Source: Bacteroidales bacterium (GTDB lineage Bacteria > Bacteroidota > Bacteroidia > Bacteroidales > Paludibacteraceae). From it: a stretch of DNA of 40,111 bases. A program made the position numbers and the translations under genes. The stretch lies in assembly GCA_900769555.1 (NCBI GenBank), contig CAAGHA010000110.1:1-40111 (forward strand). The letters run 5' to 3'. Positions 33,323 to 40,111 of this stretch are shown in pieces (the first letter of the stretch is position 1; each line of letters opens with the position of its first letter). Under the pieces are notes generated by a model, which worked only from the letters and a program-made list of their open reading frames with translations, was not told the origin of the DNA and did not search any database.

Positions 33323-34504
33323 ATGGATACGATTATTGATATTATATTAAATTACCCAATAGGGTTAAAGATTCTATTATCTCTGTACGTGGTAGTATTA
33401 TTAATCCAACTATTCTATCACTTATATTTTTATAATGGAATTATTCGCTACAACCGAAAAATAAAACGGAACAAGGTTGGCTACACTACTAGTCAACCTC
33501 CTATATCCATTATTGTTTGTGCTCAAAACGAATCTGAAAATCTACGAAAATACCTACCAAAATTATTGGAACAAGAATATCCTTGTTTTGAAGTAATCGT
33601 TATAAATGATGGTTCAACAGATGAAAGTTGTGATGTACTGAAACTATTAAATCAAAAATACAAGAACTTATATCATACATTTCTTCCGACAGATGCAAAA
33701 TTTACGAGTAGAAAAAAAATCTGTTTGAATGTAGGGGTAAAGGCAGCACACTATGAACACTTAATTATTGTTGATGCTGATTGTGAACCTACGAGTTCAA
33801 AATGGATAGCTAATATCGTTAGAAATTATACATCTGAAACTGACATTGTTTTAGGATACAGCAGTTATAAGAAAAAAAATGGATTTTTATACTCTTTAAT
33901 AGGGTACGAAAATCTTTTGAGCACAATTCAATACATGGGATTTGCTCTTAAAGGTAAGGTTTTGAGAGGTACTAATCGTAATATATCATATAAAAAGAGA
34001 TTATTTTCGGCTAATAAAACATTCCATTCTCACCTAAACTTGGAATATGGAGATGATGATTTATTTATTCAAGATATTTCTACATCAAAAAACACAAAAG
34101 TTGAATTTACACCAGACTCTATAACATTAACAGATAGAGAGATAACTTTTAAAAATTACCTTTACGATAAAGAGAAAAGGCTGTTAACACAAAGTCAGTA
34201 TAAAAAGAATTTAAAAGCTTTAATGAAAGTCGGATATAGCAGCAAAATTCTTTTCGACATTACGTATATAGCAATAGTTATCGGAAGCATAATCCTGAAA
34301 GATTATCTACTACTTGCGTTTATTTTTGGAACATTTATATTACACTTCATCGTTCGATGCTTAGTTATAAATCTAACAGCTAAAATTGTACACGAACGTA
34401 AATTCTATCTATCAATTCTACTATTTGATATGATTATGCCTTGGATTTCTCTATACGTTGTTATAATCAATTTTTTTTCGAGAAACGCAAATAGATGGAG
34501 GTAA
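33323..34504 (+). CDS. Membrane-anchored family 2 glycosyltransferase
   Basis: 393 residues from the ATG at 33323; a TTG five codons upstream opens the frame but is unlikely. A membrane helix at about 12-34 precedes a GT-A catalytic domain: 'ISIIVCAQNESENLRKYL', 'FEVIVINDGSTDES' (nucleotide-binding Asp), and the metal-binding 'VDADCEP'. A late acidic 'YGDDDLFI' fits the ED-type catalytic base region, though the usual QxxRW is not obvious. Two or three C-terminal helices follow (about 315-390). It transfers a sugar from a nucleotide donor to a lipid or cell-surface acceptor; which one is unknown. Its stop lies two bases before the mazG ATG. Confidence 0.85.
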   Translation: MDTIIDIILNYPIGLKILLSLYVVVLLIQLFYHLYFYNGIIRYNRKIKRNKVGYTTSQPPISIIVCAQNESENLRKYLPKLLEQEYPCFEVIVINDGSTDESCDVLKLLNQKYKNLYHTFLPTDAKFTSRKKICLNVGVKAAHYEHLIIVDADCEPTSSKWIANIVRNYTSETDIVLGYSSYKKKNGFLYSLIGYENLLSTIQYMGFALKGKVLRGTNRNISYKKRLFSANKTFHSHLNLEYGDDDLFIQDISTSKNTKVEFTPDSITLTDREITFKNYLYDKEKRLLTQSQYKKNLKALMKVGYSSKILFDITYIAIVIGSIILKDYLLLAFIFGTFILHFIVRCLVINLTAKIVHERKFYLSILLFDMIMPWISLYVVIINFFSRNANRWR

Positions 34505-34506
34505 AA

Positions 34507-35295
34507 ATGGAAAATAAATTAGAAGCATTTAAAAGATTATTAAATGTAATGGACGAACTTCGAGAAAAGTGTCCATGGGATAAAAAGCAAACATTTGAAT
34601 CGCTTCGTGCTAATACAATCGAAGAGACCTACGAACTCTGCGATGCAATTATGAAAAAAGATATGCACGAAATAAAAAAAGAGTTGGGAGATGTTTTACT
34701 ACACATTGTTTTTTACTCAAAAATTGCCTCTGAGAGTAACACTTTTGATATAGGAGATGTCTGCAATACTCTTTGCGACAAGTTGATATTTCGCCATCCT
34801 CACGTTTTTGGAGACGTAACAGCAAAAAGTGCAGGTGAAGTTGAGCAAACATGGGAACAAATTAAGCAAAAAGAAAAAGACGGAAATAAAAGTGTGCTCT
34901 CCGGTGTTCCGGATGCTTTACCCGCATTAATAAAATGCTATAGGATACAAGATAAAGCACGAAATGTTGGCTTTGATTGGAAGAAAAAAGAGGATGTTTG
35001 GGAGAAAGTAGAAGAAGAACTCAATGAATTCAAGGATGAGGTTCATGCTATGGATCAAGAGAAAATGGAGGAAGAGTTTGGTGATTTGCTTTTCAGTTTG
35101 ATAAATGCAGCTCGATTGTATAAGATTAATCCAGAAAATGCATTGGAACGCTGCAATAAAAAGTTTATACAACGATTTAATCACATTGAAAAAAGAACAA
35201 AGGAGGAAAATAAGGAATTATCTCAATTAAGTTTAGAAGAGATGGATTTTTTTTGGAATGAAGCAAAAAAGTTGGAACGTGAAAACAATAAATAA
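34507..35295 (+). CDS. mazG: Nucleoside triphosphate pyrophosphohydrolase MazG
   Basis: 262 residues. GGAGGT (34497-34502), an unusually strong Shine-Dalgarno site for this phylum, ends 4 nt before the ATG at 34507 and decides that start over the ATG at 34495, which contains it. Two MazG modules are visible: the first with 'CPWDKKQTFESL', 'NTIEETYELCDAI' and 'KELGDVLLHIVFYSKIA', the second with 'NVGFDWKKKEDVWEKVEEELNEF' and 'EEFGDLLFSLINAARL'. The EExxE and ExxD metal-binding helices hydrolyse NTPs to NMP and PPi, thought to clear abnormal nucleotides or tune (p)ppGpp. The gene is translationally coupled to the glycosyltransferase. Confidence 0.94.
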   Translation: MENKLEAFKRLLNVMDELREKCPWDKKQTFESLRANTIEETYELCDAIMKKDMHEIKKELGDVLLHIVFYSKIASESNTFDIGDVCNTLCDKLIFRHPHVFGDVTAKSAGEVEQTWEQIKQKEKDGNKSVLSGVPDALPALIKCYRIQDKARNVGFDWKKKEDVWEKVEEELNEFKDEVHAMDQEKMEEEFGDLLFSLINAARLYKINPENALERCNKKFIQRFNHIEKRTKEENKELSQLSLEEMDFFWNEAKKLERENNK

Positions 35296-35370
35296 ATAGC
35301 ATAGCTACTAATTTTGTTAAAACTGCTTCTAAAACGATATATAATATTTTATAGAAATTTCAAAAAGGAT

Positions 35371-35378
35371 TATCTTTG
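35371..35378 (+). promoter_or_regulatory. proS promoter -7 element
   Basis: TATCTTTG fits TAnnTTTG; a poor -33 box (TTTT at 35347-35350) is found 20 nt upstream. Transcription would start about 50 nt before the proS ATG, just ahead of a short upstream ORF. Confidence 0.55.
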
Positions 35379-35400
35379 TAGCAAGAAAGAAATAATAACA

Positions 35401-35454
35401 ATGGGGACACAAAGAGACCCAATGAAACAAATAGAGAGATGGCAAAAGAATTAA
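35401..35454 (+). CDS. Possible 17-codon upstream ORF overlapping proS
   Basis: ATG at 35401 opens a frame reading MGTQRDPMKQIERWQKN and stopping at 35452-35454, so it overlaps the first codons of proS (35439) in another frame. It has one proline codon (CCA) in the middle, and TGGG/CCCA at 35402-35421 could pair. It may be a leader peptide that couples or tunes proS translation, or simply a chance ORF. Confidence 0.25.
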   Translation: MGTQRDPMKQIERWQKN

Positions 35455-36920
35455 CATCACGTAGTGAAGATTACTCACAATGGTATAACGATTTAGTTAT
35501 AAAAGCAGACCTCGCAGAAAATTCTGCAGTCAGAGGATGTATGGTTATAAAACCATACGGATACGCAATTTGGGAAAAGATGCAACATGAATTGGACCGA
35601 ATGTTCAAAGAAACAGGACATTGCAATGCTTATTTTCCCCTATTTATTCCTAAGTCATTTTTAAGTAAAGAGGCTGACCACGTTGAAGGATTTGCCAAAG
35701 AGTGTGCTGTTGTAACTCACTATCGACTAAAAAACAATCCTGATGGAAGTGGTGTTGTTGTTGATCCTGAAGCAAAATTGGAGGAAGAGTTAATTGTTCG
35801 TCCAACCTCTGAGACAATTATATGGAACACTTACAAGAATTGGATTCAATCGTACAGAGATCTTCCTATTTTATGTAATCAATGGGCAAATGTAGTAAGA
35901 TGGGAAATGCGTACACGCCTATTTTTACGAACTGCCGAATTTTTATGGCAAGAGGGTCATACTGCACATGAGACTTATGAAGAAGCTGAAGAGGAAGCTC
36001 AAAAAATGTTGAATGTTTATGCTGATTTTGCAGAAAACTTTATGGCAATGCCTGTTGTAAAGGGTGTTAAATCTGCTACAGAACGATTTGCCGGAGCTGT
36101 TAACACATACACCATAGAGGCTCTGATGCAGGATGGAAAGGCTTTACAGTCGGGAACATCTCACTTCTTAGGTCAAAATTTTGCAAAAGCATTCGATGTT
36201 CAATTTCAAACAAGAGAGGGTAAATTGGATTATGTGTGGGCTACTTCATGGGGTGTTTCAACTCGATTGATGGGAGCTTTAATCATGTCTCACTCTGATG
36301 ATAATGGTTTGGTTTTGCCTCCAAACTTAGCTCCAATACAGGTAGTAATCATTCCTATTGCTCAGAAGAAGTTAACACCTGAAATGAATGAAAAAACAGA
36401 TGAAATAATAGCAAAAATCAAAGCATTGGGAATTTCTGTTAAATATGACTATACAGAAACAAAGACTCCAGGCTGGAAATTTGCTGAGTACGAGCTGAAA
36501 GGTGTTCCTGTCCGATTAACAATCGGTCCAAGAGATTTTGAAAACGGAACAATTGAAGTGGCTCGCCGTGATACATTAGAAAAAGAAAATGTAGCAATGG
36601 AGGGCATTGAAAACTACGTAAAAGAGTTGTTAGTAGAAATTCAAAAAAATATCTATCAAAAAGCATTAGATTATCGTAAATCAAAAATCAAAAAGGTAGA
36701 TAGTTACGAAGAATTTAAGGTCGAAATTGAAAAAGGTGGATTTATTTTGGCTCATTGGGATGGAACAGAAGAGACTGAAGCTAAAATTAAAGAAGAGACA
36801 AAAGCAACAATCCGATGCATTCCGTTTGATAGCTATTTAGACGATGATAAAGAGGCCGGTAGTTGTATGGTAACTGGTAAGCCATCGGCTTGCCGTGTAC
36901 TTTTTGCTCGAGCTTATTAA
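35439..36920 (+). CDS. proS: Prolyl-tRNA synthetase, archaeal/eukaryote-like type
   Basis: 493 residues. The length and the absence of the large insertion domain mark the archaeal/eukaryote-like ProRS (type 3) used by Bacteroidota rather than the 570-residue bacterial form. Class II synthetase motifs are visible: motif 1 around 'GCMVIKPYGYAIWEKMQ', the 'VRPTSETIIW' proline-binding segment, motif 2 'RWEMRTRLFLRTAEFLWQEGHTAH', and motif 3 'GALIMSHSDDNGLVLPP'. The anticodon-binding domain follows ('QVVIIPIA', 'LTIGPRD'), and the C-terminal zinc-like domain is present in reduced form, ending RVLFARAY. It charges tRNA-Pro. Own promoter and short leader upstream. Confidence 0.96.
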   Translation: MAKELTSRSEDYSQWYNDLVIKADLAENSAVRGCMVIKPYGYAIWEKMQHELDRMFKETGHCNAYFPLFIPKSFLSKEADHVEGFAKECAVVTHYRLKNNPDGSGVVVDPEAKLEEELIVRPTSETIIWNTYKNWIQSYRDLPILCNQWANVVRWEMRTRLFLRTAEFLWQEGHTAHETYEEAEEEAQKMLNVYADFAENFMAMPVVKGVKSATERFAGAVNTYTIEALMQDGKALQSGTSHFLGQNFAKAFDVQFQTREGKLDYVWATSWGVSTRLMGALIMSHSDDNGLVLPPNLAPIQVVIIPIAQKKLTPEMNEKTDEIIAKIKALGISVKYDYTETKTPGWKFAEYELKGVPVRLTIGPRDFENGTIEVARRDTLEKENVAMEGIENYVKELLVEIQKNIYQKALDYRKSKIKKVDSYEEFKVEIEKGGFILAHWDGTEETEAKIKEETKATIRCIPFDSYLDDDKEAGSCMVTGKPSACRVLFARAY

Positions 36921-36966
36921 ATTACTGTTCAAATTAGATACTTTCTAAGAAGGTAATAACTCATAT

Positions 36967-37038
36967 TGTATCATAATGCAGATTTTCGTTCTTTCATTTA
37001 TTCTGATTCAGAGATAGAACATAATGCATTATGATACA
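36967..37038 (+). repeat. Nested inverted-repeat element (72 nt)
   Basis: TGTATCATAATGCA (36967-36980) and TGCATTATGATACA (37025-37038) are perfect 14-bp inverted repeats. Inside them GTTCT (36988-36992) pairs with AGAAC (37016-37020), and TCTGA-T-TCAGA (37002-37012) forms a third hairpin, so the whole element folds as one long rod. TTTTTTAT follows the right arm. It may be the proS terminator, a small structured RNA, or a MITE-like insertion; the size of the loop is unusual for a terminator. Confidence 0.6.
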
Positions 37039-37122
37039 TTTTTTATAGGAGGGTTCTATAATTCAATAAATTTTCAGAACTACTCCTAAAATTTAAAACG
37101 GGGAATTTATAATACGAATACA

Positions 37123-38334
37123 ATGAAAAGGATTTTTGTTCTGACTCTATTTTTATCTTTATGGTCAATCATAACAATTAGTGCAAATAATGCAAAAACC
37201 GACTCTTTGTATCAATGCAAAGAAGAAGATGATTTCACTAATGGCTTAGATAATCGTGCTCCCTCATTTTTAATAAATGAATCTTTTCTTGATTATGAAG
37301 AAGAAAAAAGTTTATATTTTTATCCGGCAACAGATGTATTTGTACGTGATGCAGAATATTTTCTCCCAATGACAAAAGGATACACTGCATTAGGATTTCA
37401 CCTTAACCCCTCGTTTGCATATAAGATTAATGATAAATCAAGAGTTGAGTTGGGTGTTCATTTAACAGGAATAGCAGGAGATAAAAAAGGAATAAGAAGA
37501 GTTTTACCTATCGTTAGAATTGAATACAAACCTGTTAAATGGCTTCATATCATAGGTGGTACGCTTTACGGAAATCTTTCTCACCAATTGTATGAACCTA
37601 TGTATGATTTTGACAGATATTTCTATTCAAATCAAGAAATGGGATTACAAATATTAACAAATACACGCTACTGGGATGGCGATATTTGGTGTAATTGGGA
37701 GCAGTTTATTGTGCCGAACGATAATTTTCAAGAGAAATTCACCTTCGGATGGAAAAACAATTTGAAACTACCCTTAGAAAAGGTTGAATTATCAATTCCT
37801 ATTGATTTAATGGCAAATCATCGAGGTGGACAGTTTACGGCATTGAAAGATACTTGCATAGAGACACTTATAAATTTTGCAACCGGTTTTAAAAGTAAAT
37901 TTATAGGTAACAACCAAATACATTTTACAGCAGAGATACCATTATTCTTTTTTAAAAATCAATCAAATGAAGAACATATACATACTACTTTCCATAAAGG
38001 ATGGGGATTATATCCGATGTTCACAATTCAAAACAATCCTCATAAGTACACTAAAAATCAATGGCTGGTGAATCTTGGCTTTTGGTATGGAGATAAATAC
38101 ATTTCCGGAAGAGGAAGTTACTTGTTTCAATCCCGTTCATTATTTGATATATCCTATCAAAAACCAATACGTAAAATGGCAACAGCAAAAGCCAATTATT
38201 GTCACCAATATAAAGGATTGAAATTAGGAGTTGAATTTCAAGCCTATTACGATATTGAAGAAAATGGAATTGATTATGCCGCAGGCATCTATTTGAATTT
38301 TAACAGAGGATTTAAGGTAATATCTATAAAATAG
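37123..38334 (+). CDS. Outer-membrane beta-barrel protein, unknown function
   Basis: 403 residues with a signal peptide (MKRIFVLTLFLSLWSIITISA). After a short acidic N-terminal region the sequence is a run of amphipathic strands with aromatic belts, such as 'SRVELGVHLTGIAG', 'WLHIIGGTLYGNLSH' and 'LKLGVEFQAYYDIEE', ending in a final strand with phenylalanine and 'FKVISIK'. About 14-16 strands seem likely. This looks like a porin-like barrel of the Bacteroidales; I recognise no named family. It stands alone, with no SusC/SusD partner, downstream of the nested palindrome. Its role could be passive uptake, but that is inference. Confidence 0.65.
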   Translation: MKRIFVLTLFLSLWSIITISANNAKTDSLYQCKEEDDFTNGLDNRAPSFLINESFLDYEEEKSLYFYPATDVFVRDAEYFLPMTKGYTALGFHLNPSFAYKINDKSRVELGVHLTGIAGDKKGIRRVLPIVRIEYKPVKWLHIIGGTLYGNLSHQLYEPMYDFDRYFYSNQEMGLQILTNTRYWDGDIWCNWEQFIVPNDNFQEKFTFGWKNNLKLPLEKVELSIPIDLMANHRGGQFTALKDTCIETLINFATGFKSKFIGNNQIHFTAEIPLFFFKNQSNEEHIHTTFHKGWGLYPMFTIQNNPHKYTKNQWLVNLGFWYGDKYISGRGSYLFQSRSLFDISYQKPIRKMATAKANYCHQYKGLKLGVEFQAYYDIEENGIDYAAGIYLNFNRGFKVISIK

Positions 38335-38402
38335 GTCGATAGAATTTTAGTTTATCTATTAGATCGTTTCTATTAAATATTATCATATAATTAACACTTG
38401 GG

Positions 38403-38426
38403 AATAAGCATTTTTCTTATTTTTTC
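38403..38426 (+). terminator. Weak terminator after the barrel gene
   Basis: AATAAG (38403-38408) pairs with CTTATT (38416-38421) around a CATTTTT loop, followed by TTTTT. The right arm overlaps the last lysine codons of the convergent HdeD-like gene. Confidence 0.4.
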
Positions 38427-38968
38427 TTCGGTTTAATTTCAAAAGCCATCATTATCCATGTTAACCCCCAATAAATTAATAAAATAGAAGAAACCATTAC
38501 AATTCCTAACATTGAAATCAATGGAAAAAATAGAAATAAAATAGAAATAAGTAGTAACAATATTCCATTTACCAAATATAACATCCATAGACGACGATTT
38601 TTCTTCATTTTAAAAGCTGCTTTAATGTAAATGAGACCACGATAGAATAAAATTATTGCAAAAAGAATAGTTAATATAAATTCGGTTACATTGACATTCA
38701 GCACTAAATAAGCACCTAAAATAATATCTAAAATTGCAGCAACAAAAAGAAATCGCCAACCACTAACATCTCTATCATTCGTTGAGGACATAAGTTGAAA
38801 AATTCCTCCGACCAAAAGCGACACACCAAACAATGAAGAGATAAACCCAAAAGCGTAAGAGGGTTGAAATGCAAAATAAAGACCTAACAAGAGGGTTAAA
38901 ATTCCCCACACAAGCATCCACTTCCATTGGGAAAGATAACCCCAAAAATTTGAATATTGATTTTCCAT
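38417..38968 (-). CDS. HdeD-family (DUF308) membrane protein
   Basis: 183 residues from the ATG at 38966-38968; a TTG-initiated extension of 13 codons is rejected. Six membrane helices are visible in two threefold repeats typical of the HdeD/DUF308 family: 'MLVWGILTLLLGLYFAF', 'FGVSLLVGGIFQLM', 'AAILDIILGAYLVLN', 'ILFAIILFYRGLIYI', 'VNGILLLLISILFLFF' and 'ILLIYWGLTWIMMAF'. HdeD is linked to acid resistance in E. coli, but most family members have no proven function. The C-terminus is basic (KPKKK). Convergent with the barrel gene. Confidence 0.8.
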   Translation of the reverse strand: MENQYSNFWGYLSQWKWMLVWGILTLLLGLYFAFQPSYAFGFISSLFGVSLLVGGIFQLMSSTNDRDVSGWRFLFVAAILDIILGAYLVLNVNVTEFILTILFAIILFYRGLIYIKAAFKMKKNRRLWMLYLVNGILLLLISILFLFFPLISMLGIVMVSSILLIYWGLTWIMMAFEIKPKKK

Positions 38969-39039
38969 AGTTATATTGTATTTTACACATAAAACAACTG
39001 TTCTCAAAATAAGTTGAACAAATAAATAAAAAATATACT

Positions 39040-39177
39040 ATGAGCGATGATGAAGTTAAACAATCTTAAAGGGAATTAGGTTGTAACTATAAATCATATC
39101 ATTATTTACTTGCTTTTCAATCACTTAAAAAGCAGAATTTAACTCCTGTGTACTTTGCTCTCAAAACAATTAGATAA
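39040..39177 (+). pseudogene. Small ORF broken by an in-frame TAA
   Basis: One frame runs from ATG 39040 (MSDDEVKQS), through a TAA at 39067-39069, straight on as RELGCNYKSYHYLLAF, then QSLKKQNLTPVYFALKTIR, to TAA at 39175-39177. Both halves look like protein and lie in the same frame, so a single base change (for example TTA or CAA to TAA) would restore a 45-residue protein. I recognise no family. It sits in the 264-nt gap between the HdeD-like gene and the DnaJ-domain gene. Confidence 0.4.
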
Positions 39178-39232
39178 TTACAATTCACCACTCAGTTACT
39201 CTTTTTTAGCTAAAACATCCTTATTAAACAAA

Positions 39233-40078
39233 CTAAGATCGTCCGACAGACTTCTCTATCAAATCATACGCAATATTCAACTCTTTTGTTAGTTCTACAG
39301 CTTTATTTACAGCCCCCGTTTCCTTATTATCAAACCGATCCGGATGATTTAGAAAAATTAAATGTCTATAAACCTTTTTTACCTCATCAAAATTTGTGTT
39401 GGGCTTTAATCCCAAAACCGCATAAGCATCTACAATTCGCTGGGAAAAACAAGGAGATTGAGACGTAAAAGAACTTTTTTTGTAAACTATAAAATACTTT
39501 TCGTACTCATACATAAAACGATTATAATCAACTTGTTTCAAAGTTCTTTCCATTATAATCTTAAGAATATCCAACTCTGCAGGATAAATACCACCATTCT
39601 CTATAGAGATATCAAAAAGAAGTTTAACCAAATTAACTCGCTCTTTATAAGCCAATTTTTCATGAGCATCAAAACTTCGTTTATGAACATTTAAATTTCT
39701 TTTTTTTAGCAAAAGATTCACTTCGTTATCTACACTATCAGAAAAACCATCTCCACACACTTCCCTAACAAAGTTGCGCAATAGTTTTTTCATTTTATCA
39801 TTATAATCGCCATTGTATTTGAGAAGTACAACAAATAATCCTGCGATAGTTAAAGCTTTTGAATTAACTACACGATTGGAACGTACAGATAAATAACAAC
39901 CAAAAATGATTGCAAATAATAAATATATAATAATTGCTACAAGATCTACAAATGAATTTTCATATAATAAAACAAACAACATAACTAAAAAAAATTTGTA
40001 GAGTCCAATAGCAAATGCAAAATTAAAGTAAAGAATTGAAAAAGCATTTAACAGGAGCCTCAAAATTAAGTTTTTCAC
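39233..40078 (-). CDS. DjlA-like membrane protein with TerB-like and DnaJ domains
   Basis: 281 residues from a GTG at 40076-40078. An in-frame TAA lies four codons upstream and no ATG precedes the first membrane helix. Hydrophobic segments at about residues 4-64 anchor it in the membrane. A helical TerB-like domain follows (about 75-195), then a C-terminal J domain: 'DAYAVLGLKPNTNFDEVKKVYRHLIFLNHPDRFD' region with the HPD motif that stimulates Hsp70 ATPase. The order membrane anchor-TerB-DnaJ matches DjlA, a co-chaperone acting with DnaK at the inner membrane. The first half of the membrane region is longer than in E. coli DjlA. The client is unknown. Confidence 0.8.
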   Translation of the reverse strand: MKNLILRLLLNAFSILYFNFAFAIGLYKFFLVMLFVLLYENSFVDLVAIIIYLLFAIIFGCYLSVRSNRVVNSKALTIAGLFVVLLKYNGDYNDKMKKLLRNFVREVCGDGFSDSVDNEVNLLLKKRNLNVHKRSFDAHEKLAYKERVNLVKLLFDISIENGGIYPAELDILKIIMERTLKQVDYNRFMYEYEKYFIVYKKSSFTSQSPCFSQRIVDAYAVLGLKPNTNFDEVKKVYRHLIFLNHPDRFDNKETGAVNKAVELTKELNIAYDLIEKSVGRS

Positions 40079-40111
40079 GAGGTCTTCTGTTTAATTTTTT
40101 TTGGATTTTCA

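Noticed and set aside
38969..39007. TTG-started extension of the HdeD-like protein
   Set aside because: The ATG at 38968 fits the family's usual N-terminus.
1..40111. CRISPR array, restriction-modification, toxin-antitoxin or other known defence locus
   Set aside because: No regularly spaced repeats and no recognisable defence genes were seen on either strand.

Overview
The window looks like a chromosomal segment from a low-GC member of the Bacteroidales (phylum Bacteroidota). Three things point there. (i) It carries type IX secretion (T9SS) genes, porU and porV, beside a FAH-family gene and ispF, an order I recall from Porphyromonas gingivalis. (ii) Many upstream regions have a Bacteroidota-type promoter (TTTG, 19-20 nt, TAnnTTTG) and few genes have strong Shine-Dalgarno sites. 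(iii) It holds BspA-like LRR_5 surface proteins, an ExbB/ExbD/ExbD cluster and a lysC-lysA pair typical of the group. I cannot name a genus.

Layout. 1-1200: scar of a phage structural module (truncated tail gene, tail-assembly chaperone with a -1 frameshift arrangement) plus two small orphan ORFs. 1582-4943: two convergent LRR_5 proteins separated by a decayed mobile-element-like segment; the first has a T9SS C-terminal sorting domain, the second seems cut short. 5042-9609: LysE-family exporter, then a sigma-54 activator and hybrid kinase overlapping by 4 nt. 9712-17090 (minus strand): tatD, FAH-family protein, porU, porV, ispF, with two copies of an unknown repeat on either side of the FAH gene. 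17224-20493: HD phosphohydrolase, tRNA-Ser(GGA), then exbB, a four-helix membrane protein and two exbD genes. 20839-23506: rplM-rpsI-rpsB-tsf, with hairpins before rplM and before rpsB. 23540-27334 (minus): recQ and recJ. 27570-36920: ClC channel, purT, lysC, lysA, a family 2 glycosyltransferase, mazG, proS. 36967-40078: a nested palindromic element, an orphan outer-membrane barrel, an HdeD-like protein, a small decayed ORF and a DjlA-like DnaJ protein.

How it fits together. PorU (sortase) and PorV (shuttle) would process CTD-bearing cargo such as the LRR protein at 1582-2622. ExbB/ExbD would supply proton-motive energy to outer-membrane transport. Most of the rest is core translation, repair and biosynthesis.

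I found no complete new defence or mobile system. The best candidates for a second look are the phage tail-chaperone slip site with a premature amber codon, the unknown repeat pair around the FAH gene, the nested palindrome at 36967-37038, and the ribosomal-protein leader structures. All family calls come from reading motifs by eye; no database search was run.
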